The notes beneath the pieces are model-generated. The model searched no databases. It was not told the DNA's origin and saw nothing but the letters and a program-made list of their open reading frames with translations. Shown here piece after piece: positions 13,094 to 24,529 of a DNA stretch of 64,000 bases; position 1 is the stretch's first letter, and each line of letters starts with the position of its first letter. Both the position numbers and the translations under genes were made by a program. Source of the stretch: Stictocephala bisonia (taxonomy: Eukaryota > Arthropoda > Insecta > Hemiptera > Membracidae). The stretch lies in NCBI GenBank assembly GCA_035578905.1, contig JAQJVL010000684.1, forward strand, positions 62,001 through 126,000. The letters are read 5' to 3'.

Positions 13094-13229
13094 AGGAGTA
13101 TAATGGCAAATAAGGCTTTTTTTAGTTTATATTCAAACCAATAAAAAAAATTACATATTTTATAGTAAAAATCACTTACATCATACAATAAAAAGCTAAC
13201 AATGAAGTAATGCATCAAATTCAAACCAA

Positions 13230-13324
13230 TATATATATATTTATAATATTATATATATAATATATAATATATATAATTTTATATATATATAAAAATATAT
13301 ATATACCAAATATATATATATTTT

Positions 13325-13380
<56 letters not shown>
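13230..13380. repeat. AT dinucleotide microsatellite
   Basis: Runs of TATATA dominate, with a nearly pure (TA)n tract of about 50 bases at 13329-13380 and imperfect, partly palindromic AT sequence before it. Length is likely to be unstable and prone to assembly error. Confidence 0.9.
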
Positions 13381-13381
<1 letters not shown>

Positions 13382-15720
13382 GAGCGTAAATATCATCAAA
13401 ATTTTTGAAAAATATGTAAAAATTATCCCTAATTATAAATACAATCCAGCTTTAAAATGAATATAATAAATGTATCATACTCAAATATAAAAATATTTAA
13501 ATTCCCAAATTCGAAAAGTTTTCCAACAATACAAAAAACTAGAAAATTATTACAACAACAGCACTTAATTTTTGTCAGATAAAATAATAAAACTTAATTA
13601 TAATTATTAACGAATAAACTAATAAATAATATACAGTTTTGACAACTATTCCAAACAAATAGAAAACAAAACTACATAAATTATATTTCAATAAAAAAAT
13701 CGTATTCTTTAGGTTGTTTACACTGGAACGTAAAGTATGAAAACTATGAGGGTAAGCCATAAATAAATATGAATTTCAGGAAAATTAATTATCGGTCTCC
13801 GACCTTTAAATATTCTAAAAGGGAAGAAGCCTATTGATAATAAGGGCACAGAGGCACGATAAGAGGAGTGCTTATGGTAACAAAACCCTCTCCAATAAGT
13901 CCAATTTGTATGCTTCAGCAATACAAAGGCCCTACACCAAGAGGGAGGAAGTGACGATTTTCCTTATTTTGTTTTCGTAAAAATATTCAACCACAGTGTG
14001 CTATATATTTATACATTTTGGCACAGTGAAACTAATATGTAGACTAACATTAACGCTATTTTGAAAATAAGTAGTAATATCGTACAGTCGTGAACGCTTT
14101 AATATAATCATGATGGTACAGTTAAAAAAAGAATTGTATAAATAGGCAGGACATGTGACCTGCGTGTTTAGTTTAGTGCATATTAGGGGTTTCGGCAGCA
14201 GAGGAGATTCATTCCATTGTTTACCAAGGGTGTGACTAACTTCCGTTCTCAATTTTCTATTAAAAAAATAATTGTAATGAACTACATAAGTTTGTTAGTT
14301 ACTATTCACTGTCTTATTTTTTTTCTTATTAATTGTAATTTGAATACTAAATAATAATTGAATTTAATTGCTCTAACCTTTAATCGTTAGTGTTCATCAA
14401 ACCAACAAATGACTACTGGTGCTAGTGAAGTAGTAGATGGGCCTTACCTCTGGGCTGCCAGCACCCAGACTACCATATACCTAGCTTATATGGCAAAATT
14501 TAATTTGAATTACTTACCAGGGATTCAATAATTCTCTATCTCACTTCAACCACTCAGTACATCTCTCTCACACGAGTTGTTCAAGTAATAGTAATTACTA
14601 CTAATACTAATAATAGTTGGTAATTAAAACTATTTTTTAGTAATATTTATAAGTTTTATAATTCAGGAAAACATTAACTAGATTTTTATATAATTTTTAA
14701 TTTTAAGTTAAATTTTTATAAAATTAAACGTCAAATTTAATTAAATGGGGCATAGTTTACACAATTTCTCTTTAACTACAGTAATAACTTCGTAAAGAGA
14801 CATATATTATTTCAAAACCAACACCTTTATTTAGAACCCTATTTAATTAAAAATATATTACAATGTTTAGTAATAATTTCTGTATTTTAATATCGTTCGA
14901 TCTTTTACAAAACAAAATATATATTTTTCTTCTTACAAAAAATATAAAGAAATATTTAAATCAAGAGTGATTGTTCTATGACTAAAATTAAAACAGCTAT
15001 ATCCTTTTCGAGTCGATTTCAGGCTTTTACATGTAAATCTTTGCGCGCTTAACCACTCTTAAGCTCTGATATTTATTCTAGTACCAGTAATATTAATTTG
15101 TATCTTTACTTACTTAAACTTACACTCATCTTACTTTAGACTAGTAAGTTCTCTGCTGCTGTTTGTTTCGCAGTCACAGTAATTGGTTCGAATTAAATCC
15201 AGTGACAAAATGGCCAAGGCGTCAGGACTAAAAGTTAGAGATAGTACGAAATCTAATCCTAACTGTGACTGGAAGCTTTTATGAGTATTGTGCCCCTTGC
15301 ATTTGTACTGGTAATCCCTCATACTATTATTGAAAATGTTCCCAGTATAAATCAACAGTCTATGGGGACTTGAGAGGAATATGTTTGAAAAAGGAGATTA
15401 GACTCAGCTTAATAAAAGACTTTCAGGTGTGTGAATTGTTACAAGACCACCTACTTACTTCTTGTCCTTCATAACTTGTTAGATTTCAATTTTGTTATTT
15501 CAATTTATTTCGCACGCGCAAATACATATTTGCTGTAGTGCACATGTAAATCATCTAGCAATATGCTAATTAATGGAAAATGTATATTACTAAAAGAATT
15601 TTTCGTCATTTTTAAACCACCAATTATGAAGTTAAAAATAAAAAAACTATACGCAGATTTAATTAATTTAGTAAACAAATAATATAACTATGTTACTAGA
15701 CATAAAAAAATTGGTTCTTT
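13381..15720. other. AT-rich stretch, nothing recognised
   Basis: No gene recognised. A short inverted repeat (GCAGTCACAG near 15171 and CTGTGACTGG near 15262) brackets a tRNA-like GGTTCGAATTAAATCC, possibly an old SINE fragment, but this is weak. Confidence 0.45.
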
Positions 15721-15723
15721 GAG

Positions 15724-15816
15724 ATAGATAGATAGATACAGAGAGAGAGAGAGGGTGGAGAGAGTGGGGGGAGAGAGAGAGGGAGATCGGGAGGAGAGAG
15801 AGAGAGAGGGGGGGGG
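15724..15816. repeat. GATA/GA-rich low-complexity tract
   Basis: Starts with (GATA)n and passes into an imperfect (GA)n and poly-G purine-rich tract. The open frame on the opposite strand is only the translation of this repeat (Ser/Leu/Pro-rich) and is not a gene. Confidence 0.9.
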
Positions 15817-16053
15817 CGTAAATATAGCTATAAGAGGTATCATCGGGACAGTACCTCGGAATTCCTAACATGCAGTATTAATATACATTATTAATAGACT
15901 ATGAATAATTATACGTAAATATCGTAATTTTAGCTGTCAATTTATCTATTATATTTAGTCAACATTTTTACTAATTATATTTTTGAAGGTTTGAAGCTAG
16001 AAACTAGAAATATCAATATTTATATAACTACATTTGTCCATTCAATTCATTCT

Positions 16054-16420
16054 AAAAGGAAAAACAACGTAAAAAGTGAGATGAAATGAAAACATTAGAA
16101 CTCGTTGCCATAGCACTGTCTATTGATCCAACCACTACTTGACTTAAAATAACTACATACAGCGGACGCTGGCTTCGAATTGACTTCTAAGTTCCAAAAG
16201 GGAAAACAACGTGAAAATTGGGATGGCTTGTGGACATTTGCCCATTGCCATTGGCACAGTCCATTGATATGTTCACCACTTAGCCTAAAATAACAACAGA
16301 CCACTGAATTTCCAAAGGGAAAACTATGTAAAGCGTATTTAAATTCATGGGGAGATTAAATATCATTTAATTTAATAACCACTTAGCTAAAAGTGACTAC
16401 AGAAAAACGTTTGTGCAGAA
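16054..16420 (+). repeat. Degenerate tandem repeat, ~140/117 bp unit, about 2.5 copies
   Basis: Three units start with AAAAGG(G)AAAAC(AACG) at about 16054, 16195 and 16312. They share CCATTGCCAT/CATAGCAC, TATTGAT, CCACTTAGC and TAAAATAAC(T/A)AC blocks. There is no coding capacity. Confidence 0.6.
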
Positions 16421-16438
16421 ATTATATGTACCCAATAT

Positions 16439-16680
16439 TTACCAGTGGCCTTGACCAGAGGGTTCCCACGTTATTGCAAGATAACGGAGTCAAGCAACAT
16501 CGAGAGTGGCTGTCCCTTGGATGGGTGGCCGTCTGAGCGATCCCGTCCTTGCACGCAGCTCGCCTGCCTGGTCACTTTTGGTGGTTGGGAAGCCATACTG
16601 ATGCTGTTGGTGACCTGATTAAGTGTTAGAGAAGGCTTATTAGTTCTAACTTCGCCTGGTAAAATAAAACTAATTTTATT
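16439..16680 (+). repeat. 5S-rRNA-derived SINE (SINE3-like), copy 1
   Basis: The head resembles the internal promoter half of 5S rRNA: GTCAAGCAACATCGAG (box A region) then CTTGGATGGGTGGCCGTCTG (box C region), in the right order and spacing. A non-5S body ends in TTCGCCTGGTAAAATAAAA. Two more copies in the same orientation lie at 19726 and 21078. SINEs with a 5S head are the SINE3 class first described in zebrafish; that this is one is inferred from promoter similarity. It is not a functional 5S gene: the 5' stem and 3' end do not match. Confidence 0.8.
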
Positions 16681-17989
16681 TATTACCCGAGAGAGAATTT
16701 ATGAAGAGACGTATGAAAATCCAACTACACCATGGTTCTTCTCATTTTGTTTTCCGTTACGACATATGGACGTTTTAACAATTTATATCTTAGTTTTACA
16801 AAAAAGTACTGTAATTTTAACTAGTTTTCACTTTGCACCAACTGTATCGTATGTAATGAGACATAACGATACATTAAAAGAAAACGTCTTTTCTGGAAAT
16901 TGATAGGAACTTTTTTATTAACAAGTTAAAACTCAGAATGTTATCAACCTTAAATAATACATTCCTTTTAACTCTGTATTAACATATAAATGTGATACTT
17001 TTAACGCGTTTTTTTAATAGTACAATACAATTCGTTTATGCTACAAATTGTATTGAATCAATCGGTTATTATATTAACGTTGGCACTATTCATTCTGACT
17101 TAGGGAAAGCAAGATTAATGGTCCATCAGCTGAGAAAAAATTAGAGCCAATAAGAAAAAAAACTGACAAATTTATGCTGTGTGCATTTGGAAATTACCAG
17201 CCTCTTTAGGCGTGTTACGTTCAAAATTATAGTTCCGAAAAGAGTAATACTAGTTTTAAGTTTAGAAATAATTGTTATTTTAAGATGCTTACACTTAATA
17301 TTGTATAGTAAAATTTGGGCTTTATCTGTATTAAGGAAACATATTATCTCAGTCAATACACACAAAATTAGTCGTTGCGTAGTAATATTAGTATTTTATT
17401 TCCATTATTTAGTATACATTTTCCAAGTAAAAAAATACAGTTTTCTGTATTGGGTAATATAAATAAGTTAAGAGACTGAAGCTTAAATTTTACTTTAATT
17501 AATTTCTCTTATTAATTAAAAGAACTTTTTCAACATGATTGTTTTATAAACAATTTCAAGTAAATCTGAAACCTCAATTAATTAAGATATCTTGCTCAGT
17601 CTTGTAATCACTGCAATTATGGAAGACATAACAGAAAGCTTGGCGTCAGAAGGCAATCAAAGGGACTGAGTTCTCCCCAACTAGGTAAAGCCGATCCTTG
17701 GGGTTGAAACATCACAAAGCAGGCCAAGGGCTTGTTTTATTCATGTATCCCTTTTAAGAGGGAAACGCAATCAACATATGGTGAAACAATAAAACCTTCT
17801 TGTAACCAGAAAATTCTATGACAACAAATTTTTTATATTTTGGCCTTAGAACAGGTATATACTTAATTTTATTGAGTAACATAAAATGACAGTAATAAAT
17901 ATAATAGAAAATTATACATTTCTATAAAATAAAACCTAAAAACTGTATTTTTCTAAGTAATATTTAATCTGAAAAATTTAATGTATTTA
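16681..17989. other. AT-rich stretch, nothing recognised
   Basis: No gene-like sequence recognised. Overlapping open frames on both strands at 17141-17462 are AT-rich chance ORFs without family residues. A moderately GC-richer patch at 17630-17790 is unexplained. Confidence 0.45.
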
Positions 17990-19217
17990 TCTATAAACAT
18001 AAAATGAAAATAACACTGACTAACTGACTCATTCACTCATCGCTCTAATTAAAAAAGTACTAAGCCTACGAGACTGAAATTTTGTAGAGTAAATAAATAG
18101 TTTTATGTTGTAAATGTGCAAAAAGAAGGGATTTAGAAAAATTCGTAGTAAATCGAAGGTGGCAGCCATTTTAGTACCAAACATTTTATATGCCAAGAAA
18201 GCGTTTCTCTAATTGGACTGTGGCGGCTAAATGAACGGTTCTACATCAAAACTAACATCATTTTCTGAACCTGATTTGAGATGATCTACAACCTTGGCCA
18301 TATGACTTTTTGCTTTATCTCAACTTCTTCATCCTTAGGTAGAGCTAGATTTTCAATTTGTGTGTGTAAATCAAATTGGTTAATTTACGGCCTCTAAGAG
18401 TACACTTACAGATTATTCTAGACTATGAAACTTTGTTATCTAGGAGAACATAGTTTATTCATTTGGAAAATATACAATTTAATCTGAACCCATGTATAAC
18501 TAGATCATAGGACACGGCTAAACATGGCTAGAAACACCATACTTCACTGATTCAGAGTCAATTAACGTACTTTGCGCCCTCTAAAAGTAGGCTAACAGAT
18601 ATCTCTAGGCATTGAAACTTTTTTATCTGAGAGAACAAACTGATTTTATAAGGAATGTTTACAATTTAATTTTACTAAATGCATAGTCAGTTCATATGAC
18701 ATTGCTAAACATGGGAAAATACCCAATATTTCACTGATTCAGAGTCAGCTACAGTAATTTATGCCCTCTAAAAGTAGACTTACAGGTTTGTCTAGACTTT
18801 TAAACTTTTTAACCTAAGAGAAGAAACGGATTTCAATCATTCAATTTTAAATGTAATATTATATAAAAACTAATTACCACTCATAACTATTTCTCAAAGA
18901 CTATAAGTCCAATTGACTTGACATTTTGTACATAGGTTTATCTTGGCCCCTAGGTGCTGACTAAGAAAGGATTTCCCTCTTCGACACGTGGCCTCCGAAA
19001 TTCCCATGGTATTCTTATTGAACTATATTAATTGATTTATTTGATTAACATATTTTAAATTAAAACAAATTGGATAACATTGCAGTAGGCCAAACTTTTA
19101 AAATTAAAAATAATTAATTGAGCACAGTAGTAAATTATACATAACATAATAAATGTTCTAAATTGGATATAAATTAAACACAATATTATGGCCGGCGAAG
19201 CAGGCGGGAACAACTAG
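17990..19217 (+). mobile_element. Helitron-like non-autonomous element
   Basis: The 5' end is TCTATAAACATAAAATG with a (CTGACTAA)-type block shortly after (18015-18035). The 3' end is an imperfect hairpin GCCGGC-GAA-GCAGGC (19191-19205) followed nine bases later by CTAG (19214-19217). The flanking bases are A (17989) and T (19218), the host AT dinucleotide expected for Helitrons, and there are no terminal inverted repeats. The element has no Rep/helicase coding and contains 187 bp tandem repeats. All ends are read from sequence; the Helitron label is inferred from this structure. Confidence 0.72.
18391..18840 (+). repeat. 187 bp tandem repeat inside the Helitron-like element
   Basis: The marker CCTCTAARAG occurs at 18391, 18578 and 18765, exactly 187 bases apart each time. 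Other shared blocks are CTTACAG/CTAACAG, TCTAGRCT, GAGAACA, GCTAAACATGG and TTCACTGATTCAGAGTCA. About 2.4 units are present. Confidence 0.85.
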
Positions 19218-19581
19218 TTTAAATTCTGTATATAAATTTATCTTTATACCCCTAGAGGCTTACTAAGAAAGGATTTTCCTCTTCGAACTCAGGACTCCGT
19301 CCTACTGGCCTCCAAAATGTCCATGGTATTCTTATGGAGCTATATTAATTTATTAATTTATTTTATTAGTATATGTTAAATAAAAACAAATAGAATAAAA
19401 TTGTGATTTGCTAAACTTTTGAAATTAAAAATAATTGAGTACAGTAGTAAACTATACATAACATCAGCTGTTGTAAATTGGATATTAACTGGGTACTTTG
19501 TAAGCTTGATGGTTGTTGCACATTTCAGTTATACAATCAAAACTCAATATTATGACCACCGAAGTGGGCGGGTACAGTTAG
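19218..19581 (+). mobile_element. Duplicated Helitron-like 3' end
   Basis: Repeats the last ~300 bases of the element at 17990-19217 head to tail. Shared blocks are GGCTTACTAAGAAAGGATTT, CCTCTTCGA, CCATGGTATTCTTAT, AAATTAAAAATAATT and ACAGTAGTAAA. It ends with its own hairpin CCAC-CGAA-GTGG (19556-19567) and a decayed TTAG terminus (19578-19581). It abuts the previous CTAG directly. Confidence 0.72.
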
Positions 19582-19725
19582 TTAATCATATTTTGAAATA
19601 TTACATTTAATTCTTAAGATATTAAACTATTATTAAAATTTAATCTCTTAAGTATTAATATCACTAGGTATATTATTTCGACTGCTTTGGGCGTTCTGTG
19701 CGTCTTGAAACAACCTTACAATAGT

Positions 19726-19922
19726 TATCTGTGGCCTTGACCGGATAGTTCGAGTTGTGGCTTAGTCACAAGATCATGTCGTCAAGCAACATTGAGCGTG
19801 ACAGTTCCTTGGATGGGTGACCGTCTGAGCGATCCCAACCTTGCACGCAGCCCGCCTGCCCGCTCACTGGTCGTGGTTCGGAGGTTCCCTAGTTAAATGA
19901 TACTTCACCTGGTAAAATAAGT
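19726..19922 (+). repeat. 5S-rRNA-derived SINE, copy 2
   Basis: Same family as 16439-16680: GTCAAGCAACATTGAGCGTG, then CTTGGATGGGTGACCGTCTG and the shared 3' block CTTCACCTGGTAAAATAA. The body between is shorter than in copies 1 and 3. Confidence 0.8.
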
Positions 19923-21077
19923 CGTCATTTATCGTTTAAGATTTTAAATGTTTACTATTTGTAAAGTTGTTAAACGTTATTAAGTATATAAAACACATTT
20001 TTTTTAGATTTGTTATAAATTGTTTTTATTATAAATAAGTGGTGTATAAATAAGAGGCCTTTTACTGTATTGAAATTATATTTTACATATATTGTAACAG
20101 TAACTAATAAATTAGTACTTTTATTTATTTATGTCTTACACGCCAATTGAGTATGATCAGATGTGGTTGTCCATATAAGTCCTTTCCAAATCAGTACGAA
20201 TAAGTTTAATTTTAAAATATTTAATATAATCGCACGGTACAAAATGGATCAACACCATACATGTGTCGAATTACATAATCTATGACAAAAATTCACGAAA
20301 AATGTGTTTATTCCTCTATATAATACTAAAATTAATATATATATTTGAAAAATACATAATATCGATTCAGCACATGTGTTGTTGCCTGTTTAAAGGGGAA
20401 ACACTAGGAATGAGTTATGTTACATTACTATTAATAAAACTGTAATGTTAAAGAAAAATGATCCTGAACTAATGAGATGCAAAACAATATAAAATGTATG
20501 CATGTACAAAAGAGAAACAAATAAATAAATACTTAAGTGTACTGCATCAAGTGCTATCAGTAATAAAAACTTCTCACACACTCATTTCAACTAGCATAAA
20601 TAAAGACGATAATATGAAGCTTGATTTATATACTGAAACGTAAATATTTCTTATAAAATATCACGTAATGTATAGGCTTACATCTAAACAGAAATTTTAT
20701 ATTGATTAAAACTGTATACATTAATGTAATGATAAAGCTCTTCATGTCCTTGAAGGACTATATAAACGGACCTATCTGTTATGGTACATTTGTTATTGTA
20801 AAATAAACAATTAATATTGAAACGTATTAAAGGAGGCTGACGTATGTAAAAAACCCTATTTCCTACATTAAATAGCAAAGTAGTTCCTATACTAAATAGC
20901 TTTTTTTTATCATATATTATATTTCAGCGATTGGCTTCATTTTTTAATTTATATTTGTATAGTGAAATAATTACCAACAATTTTGTTTTAGTGAGTAACT
21001 CTTATTTGGTTAAAGAAAATATTATGTTAAACAAGTAATAATACTTTAAGAAGTTCATAAAATTGTTAAATAAGTAG
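19923..21077. other. AT-rich stretch, nothing recognised
   Basis: No coding or repeat signal recognised. Confidence 0.5.
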
Positions 21078-21284
21078 TCACCAGTGGCCATGACCGAAGG
21101 GCTCCGAAGTTATCGCAAGATAACGTCAAGCAATGTCGAGCGTGGCTATCCTTTGGATGGGTGACCATCTGAGCATGTAGCCTCCTGCCCGGTCACTGGT
21201 GGTGGTTCACCCTTAAGCCGTTGTTCCCCAGGTTAAGTGTAAAAAAGGGCTTCTTAGCCCTAACTTCGCCGGGTAAAATAAAAG
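21078..21284 (+). repeat. 5S-rRNA-derived SINE, copy 3
   Basis: Head CACCAGTGGCCATGACCGAA, box A region GTCAAGCAATGTCGAGCG, box C region TTTGGATGGGTGACCATCTG, and end TTCGCCGGGTAAAATAAAAG. A short gap after the C-box region removes part of the body compared with copy 1. Confidence 0.8.
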
Positions 21285-22052
21285 CATCTTTAGCTTGAAC
21301 TTTGAAATCCTATTTAACTTGGTAAGTAAAGTTAAAAACAAACATAGATAATGTTATCCTTAAACGAAAAACTTGCTAATTTCGCTTAATTTCTTATCTC
21401 ATTGTAAAACTTTGTTAATGTTGTAACAATGAGTTAGTAAACATCTGTAAAATGTTTTTTTTTATTATTAAGATAAAATTTCCTGTGAATGTATATGACA
21501 ACTTTAATAACAAATTTTTTCCAACCGTCGTGATAAATACGGTGGTCGAATGATCTAGAGGAAGTCACGACGAGCCTGGCCTTGAGTGGAAGTTTTCATC
21601 GGCTATAATCTCCTTGGTTTCCCCATTACACTATTTGAACAAGTTCGCCTCACAGATTAATAGTTTTTGGGAAACGGGAAAACAATGGTATATAAGAAAT
21701 TGGCCTTCATTTATTAAGGGAACAATACTTTTGAAATACTGGCCTGAAACTTCCTATCATAATTATAACTAAAATAAAGAAAACTACTTGCATCTTTGTA
21801 CTATACAAACAGTTAATAATTAAATGATCATCCAGTTACTATCGCACTAAAAGAAAAACAGATTTGAAATACTAGTAAAATATGTTAAGAAAACGTAAAA
21901 GGAAAACATAAGTAAATAAAACAGTAACATCAAAAAAAGTAAAAGTAAAAGTAAAAAGTAGATCAAGGCCGTGCCCTTCCCCCTCCCCGAACTCAATCCC
22001 CTAGCTGATATTTCGTAGAAATATGAAGTCTCATGTGTACAAACACGCGCGC
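21285..22052. other. Unassigned stretch
   Basis: Unique-looking, with a GC-richer patch at 21530-21640 and a C-rich patch at 21970-22010. No gene recognised. Confidence 0.4.
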
Positions 22053-22188
22053 GCTCACACACCCGTACAGTGGTAATGATCCACCCACCACCCATACTCG
22101 TACAGTGGTATTGACCCACTCATACACGTACACATACAGTGTTATTGACCCACCCACCCACCCATACATGTACAGTGGTATTGTATGG
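22053..22188 (+). repeat. Minisatellite with CACCCATACACGTACAGTGG unit, copy 1
   Basis: About four imperfect units of roughly 28-40 bases contain GTACAGTGGTATTGACCCAC and CACCCATAC. The same unit forms a longer array at 44776-45168 and, inverted, a short one at 50190-50262. Confidence 0.75.
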
Positions 22189-22307
22189 GTACCTCAGAAA
22201 AGTACATTATATTGAGACTTCCACATATTAGAAGTAAAATTACAATTCATTCCAGAGTAAATCAGTATAACCTTTATTTGAAATAAAATAAAACTTGTTG
22301 GCTGTAT

Positions 22308-22990
22308 ACTTATAGATATGAGACTCCGACACAACTTTGTGCATATTTTAAGGCGAATTTGGATTTTTACGAATTTGGAGTGTAGGATGAGTGTGGGTGA
22401 CAACACAAATTTGTTCCTCAGAAAGGGCCGTTTATAGTCCAATAGCCAGCCAGGGTAACTAAGGGACCTACAGCTAAACCACGAAGTGTTGTATTTCGTA
22501 AGCTTAAGCGGCTGGAGTCATTATTAACAACTAGTTCTTCCGGTGTCATCCGCGTCAAAGGACTATTTACAATATATACAGTTCCAGACGTTTCGCCCAT
22601 GCTACGATGTGGCATCCTCAGTGGTTAGCCTGAGACCCAGGCAGTTTCAGCCTAACCACTGAGGATGCCACATCGTAGCATGGGCGAAACGTCTGGAACT
22701 GTATATATTGTAAATAGTCCTTTGATGCGGTTGACACTGGAAGAACTAGTTGTTAACACGAAGTGTTGGTCTGATTGTCAGGTAATTGACTAGACTGATA
22801 CTAAGTTCTCTCCCATACATAACATCTGGACACTGATAACCAACCACCACAGACACCCCAGACTTCTCTAGTAGTGTGTACGTTGATGGCAACCATTGAG
22901 CGGACGCCAGGTCAGTATTAAGACGACCGAGCACAGAACCCATCACCTACAGTCTCCACAACACTTTACAATCACCACTAGTGCCAACAG
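22308..22990 (+). repeat. DR430 dispersed repeat, split by a foldback insertion
   Basis: Left part 22308-22491 and right part 22757-22990 join into one DR430 copy when the insert is removed. The break point CACGAAGTGTTG occurs on both sides. The left part holds GAGACTCCGACACAA and GGGACCTACAGCT; the right part holds AGACTTCTCTAGTAGTGT, GGCAACCATTGAGCGGACGC and AGACGACCGAGCA. Confidence 0.85.
22492..22756. mobile_element. Foldback (palindromic) insertion, 265 bp, 12 bp TSD
   Basis: Two 105 bp arms at 22524-22628 and 22652-22756 are reverse complements with about three mismatches, around a ~23 base spacer; a 32 bp unpaired leader precedes the left arm. The insert is flanked by the exact 12 bp direct repeat CACGAAGTGTTG (22480-22491 and 22757-22768), which interrupts a DR430 copy and so fixes the limits. 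It has no coding capacity. The arm contains CCACTGAGGATGCCACATCG, shared with the element at 37195-37322. The transposon class is unknown, since 12 bp duplications are atypical for cut-and-paste elements. Confidence 0.9.
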
Positions 22991-23384
22991 TGTACAGGAT
23001 ATGTGTACTTAATGTATTAATGTATGGTCTAGTGGCTAGGGTATCATAAACATACCGGAATGAAATGTTTACTTTACCAGTCACAAATGGACTTGTGTAC
23101 GTAAATAGCAAACATTCACATACTAAAAATAAATGTAATGTGATGATTACATGTTAATATAATGGATGATAAATACAGTATTGTGGTATATAGTTTGTAT
23201 TGAACTAAATTTACACGTGACGAAATCGTATTGCAAAAAGATTTGAATCGTCTGGTTGCTCATACATTCCAAGGTTATGGAATACAGTTCAAATATGTAC
23301 ACAGTAGATTGTGGTATAGTAAATTAATTGAATCTACGGATTTGACTTCACAGCCCTTTTACATCAAGTACCAGAACTACTTTT
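22991..23384. other. AT-rich stretch, nothing recognised
   Basis: No supported feature. The short plus-strand frame here runs into the adjacent SINE and shows no family residues. Confidence 0.45.
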
Positions 23385-23537
23385 TTTTAGTTAACTCGCC
23401 AGTTCACATGGGCCTACAGGCATGTGCGTGAATTTTATTCAACGAGTGATGTACCGATCGTTGGCTCAGTGGGGGTTCGAACCTTGTACCTAGCTCTTCG
23501 CAGTCCGAAGCCCTAGCCACTGAGCCACCACAAGCTA
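23385..23537 (-). repeat. tRNA-derived SINE, family B
   Basis: On the minus strand TGGCTCAGTGGCTAGGGC (A box) and GGTTCGAACCC (perfect B box) are at normal tRNA spacing. The candidate anticodon loop lacks the conserved T33 and the acceptor stem does not close, so it is not a working tRNA. The body continues with GCCTGTAGGCCCATGTGAAC, also found at 35915-35995 (minus). Confidence 0.78.
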
Positions 23538-23609
23538 TTGATTTAGAACTACGAGAAGGGTTTGACTGCCTCGTAAAAATATATAGTTCATAAAATAGAT
23601 CATAGAATA

Positions 23610-23857
23610 GATTTTACTGTAATAGCCATGTGTCTACGCTCATTTTACTGTAATAGCCATATGTCTACGCTCATTTTACTTTAATAGCCTCATGTCTACG
23701 CTCATTGTACTGTAATAGCCTCATGTCTACGCTCATTTTACTGTAATAGCATCATGTCTACGCTAATTTTACTATAACAGCCTTACGTCTACGCTCATTT
23801 TACTGTAATAGCCTTACGTCTACGCTCATTTTACTGTAATAGCCTTATGTCTACGCT
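23610..23857 (+). repeat. 31 bp minisatellite, 8 copies
   Basis: Eight successive 31 bp units of the form ATTTTACTGTAATAGCC...TGTCTACGCT with only 1-4 changes each. Boundaries are exact: 8 x 31 = 248 bases. It begins and ends in ordinary AT-rich sequence. Confidence 0.95.
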
Positions 23858-24529
23858 TATTTTCCATACGATCCCGGTCACTGAATCAATAATATATAAT
23901 AAATTATTATTTAAATGTCCCAAAAATGGTTAGTTATAATTTTTTCAATTATTGGTATATGCATTCTATCTCTTATGTTTGCTAAATGACATAAAATATG
24001 ACCAATTATCTCTGAGATATAAAAAAGTGGATTCTACAGAGTGTTGAGTGGCCTGAAGACTTCCGTGATCGTGTACAATAGAGGGATTACATCGATCATC
24101 ACTCCCAGGGGTTGGGGTATAATTTCCACCACGACCCCCCCCCCTGGGATGGAGCACTAATAGTCTATACTACTGTGATGAAGTAATCCATTTGTTAGTT
24201 TTAGATGTAGAGGTTTTGCCATAATCCTGATGATAAAGAAATAAGACATTTCAGAAATGTAACAAAAATGTCTATAAGTTCTTCTTAAACCAGTCACTTT
24301 AATTTGTCGATTAAATTAGTAAGCAGAATTTTTTTTAAATAATTATATTATTTGGTTCTTTTTATTCATTAAAACTATTTGGTAGTAAAAGTAATAAATT
24401 TAATTACGTTGAAAATTCATTTCAAGTAATGGATTTAATTTTTTTATGGAGTATTTACTAATGGAGTATTAATTTAGTTTTTTATTTCACTAGACATGTT
24501 AAATGGATAATTTGGCTACTTAATTTATC
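23858..24529. other. AT-rich stretch, nothing recognised
   Basis: No feature recognised, apart from a C-run (9 C) at about 24136. Confidence 0.5.

Noticed and set aside
15668..15871. Ser/Leu/Pro-rich open frame on the minus strand
   Set aside because: It is only the translation of the GA-rich low-complexity tract.
16490..16560. Functional 5S rRNA gene
   Set aside because: Only the internal promoter half matches; the 5' stem strand and 3' end are missing and two similar copies share a non-5S tail.
17141..17462. Pair of overlapping open frames on both strands
   Set aside because: AT-rich, hydrophobic chance frames with no recognised motif or splice context.
22418..22946. Small minus-strand frames of 65-66 residues
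   Set aside because: They lie across the DR430 repeat and the foldback arm and show no family residues.
23460..23532. tRNA gene on the minus strand (good A and B boxes)
   Set aside because: The acceptor stem does not pair and the anticodon loop lacks T33; a SINE body follows, so it was called a tRNA-derived SINE.
23610..23857. CRISPR array
   Set aside because: Units are head-to-tail without spacers, in a eukaryotic context; it is a minisatellite.
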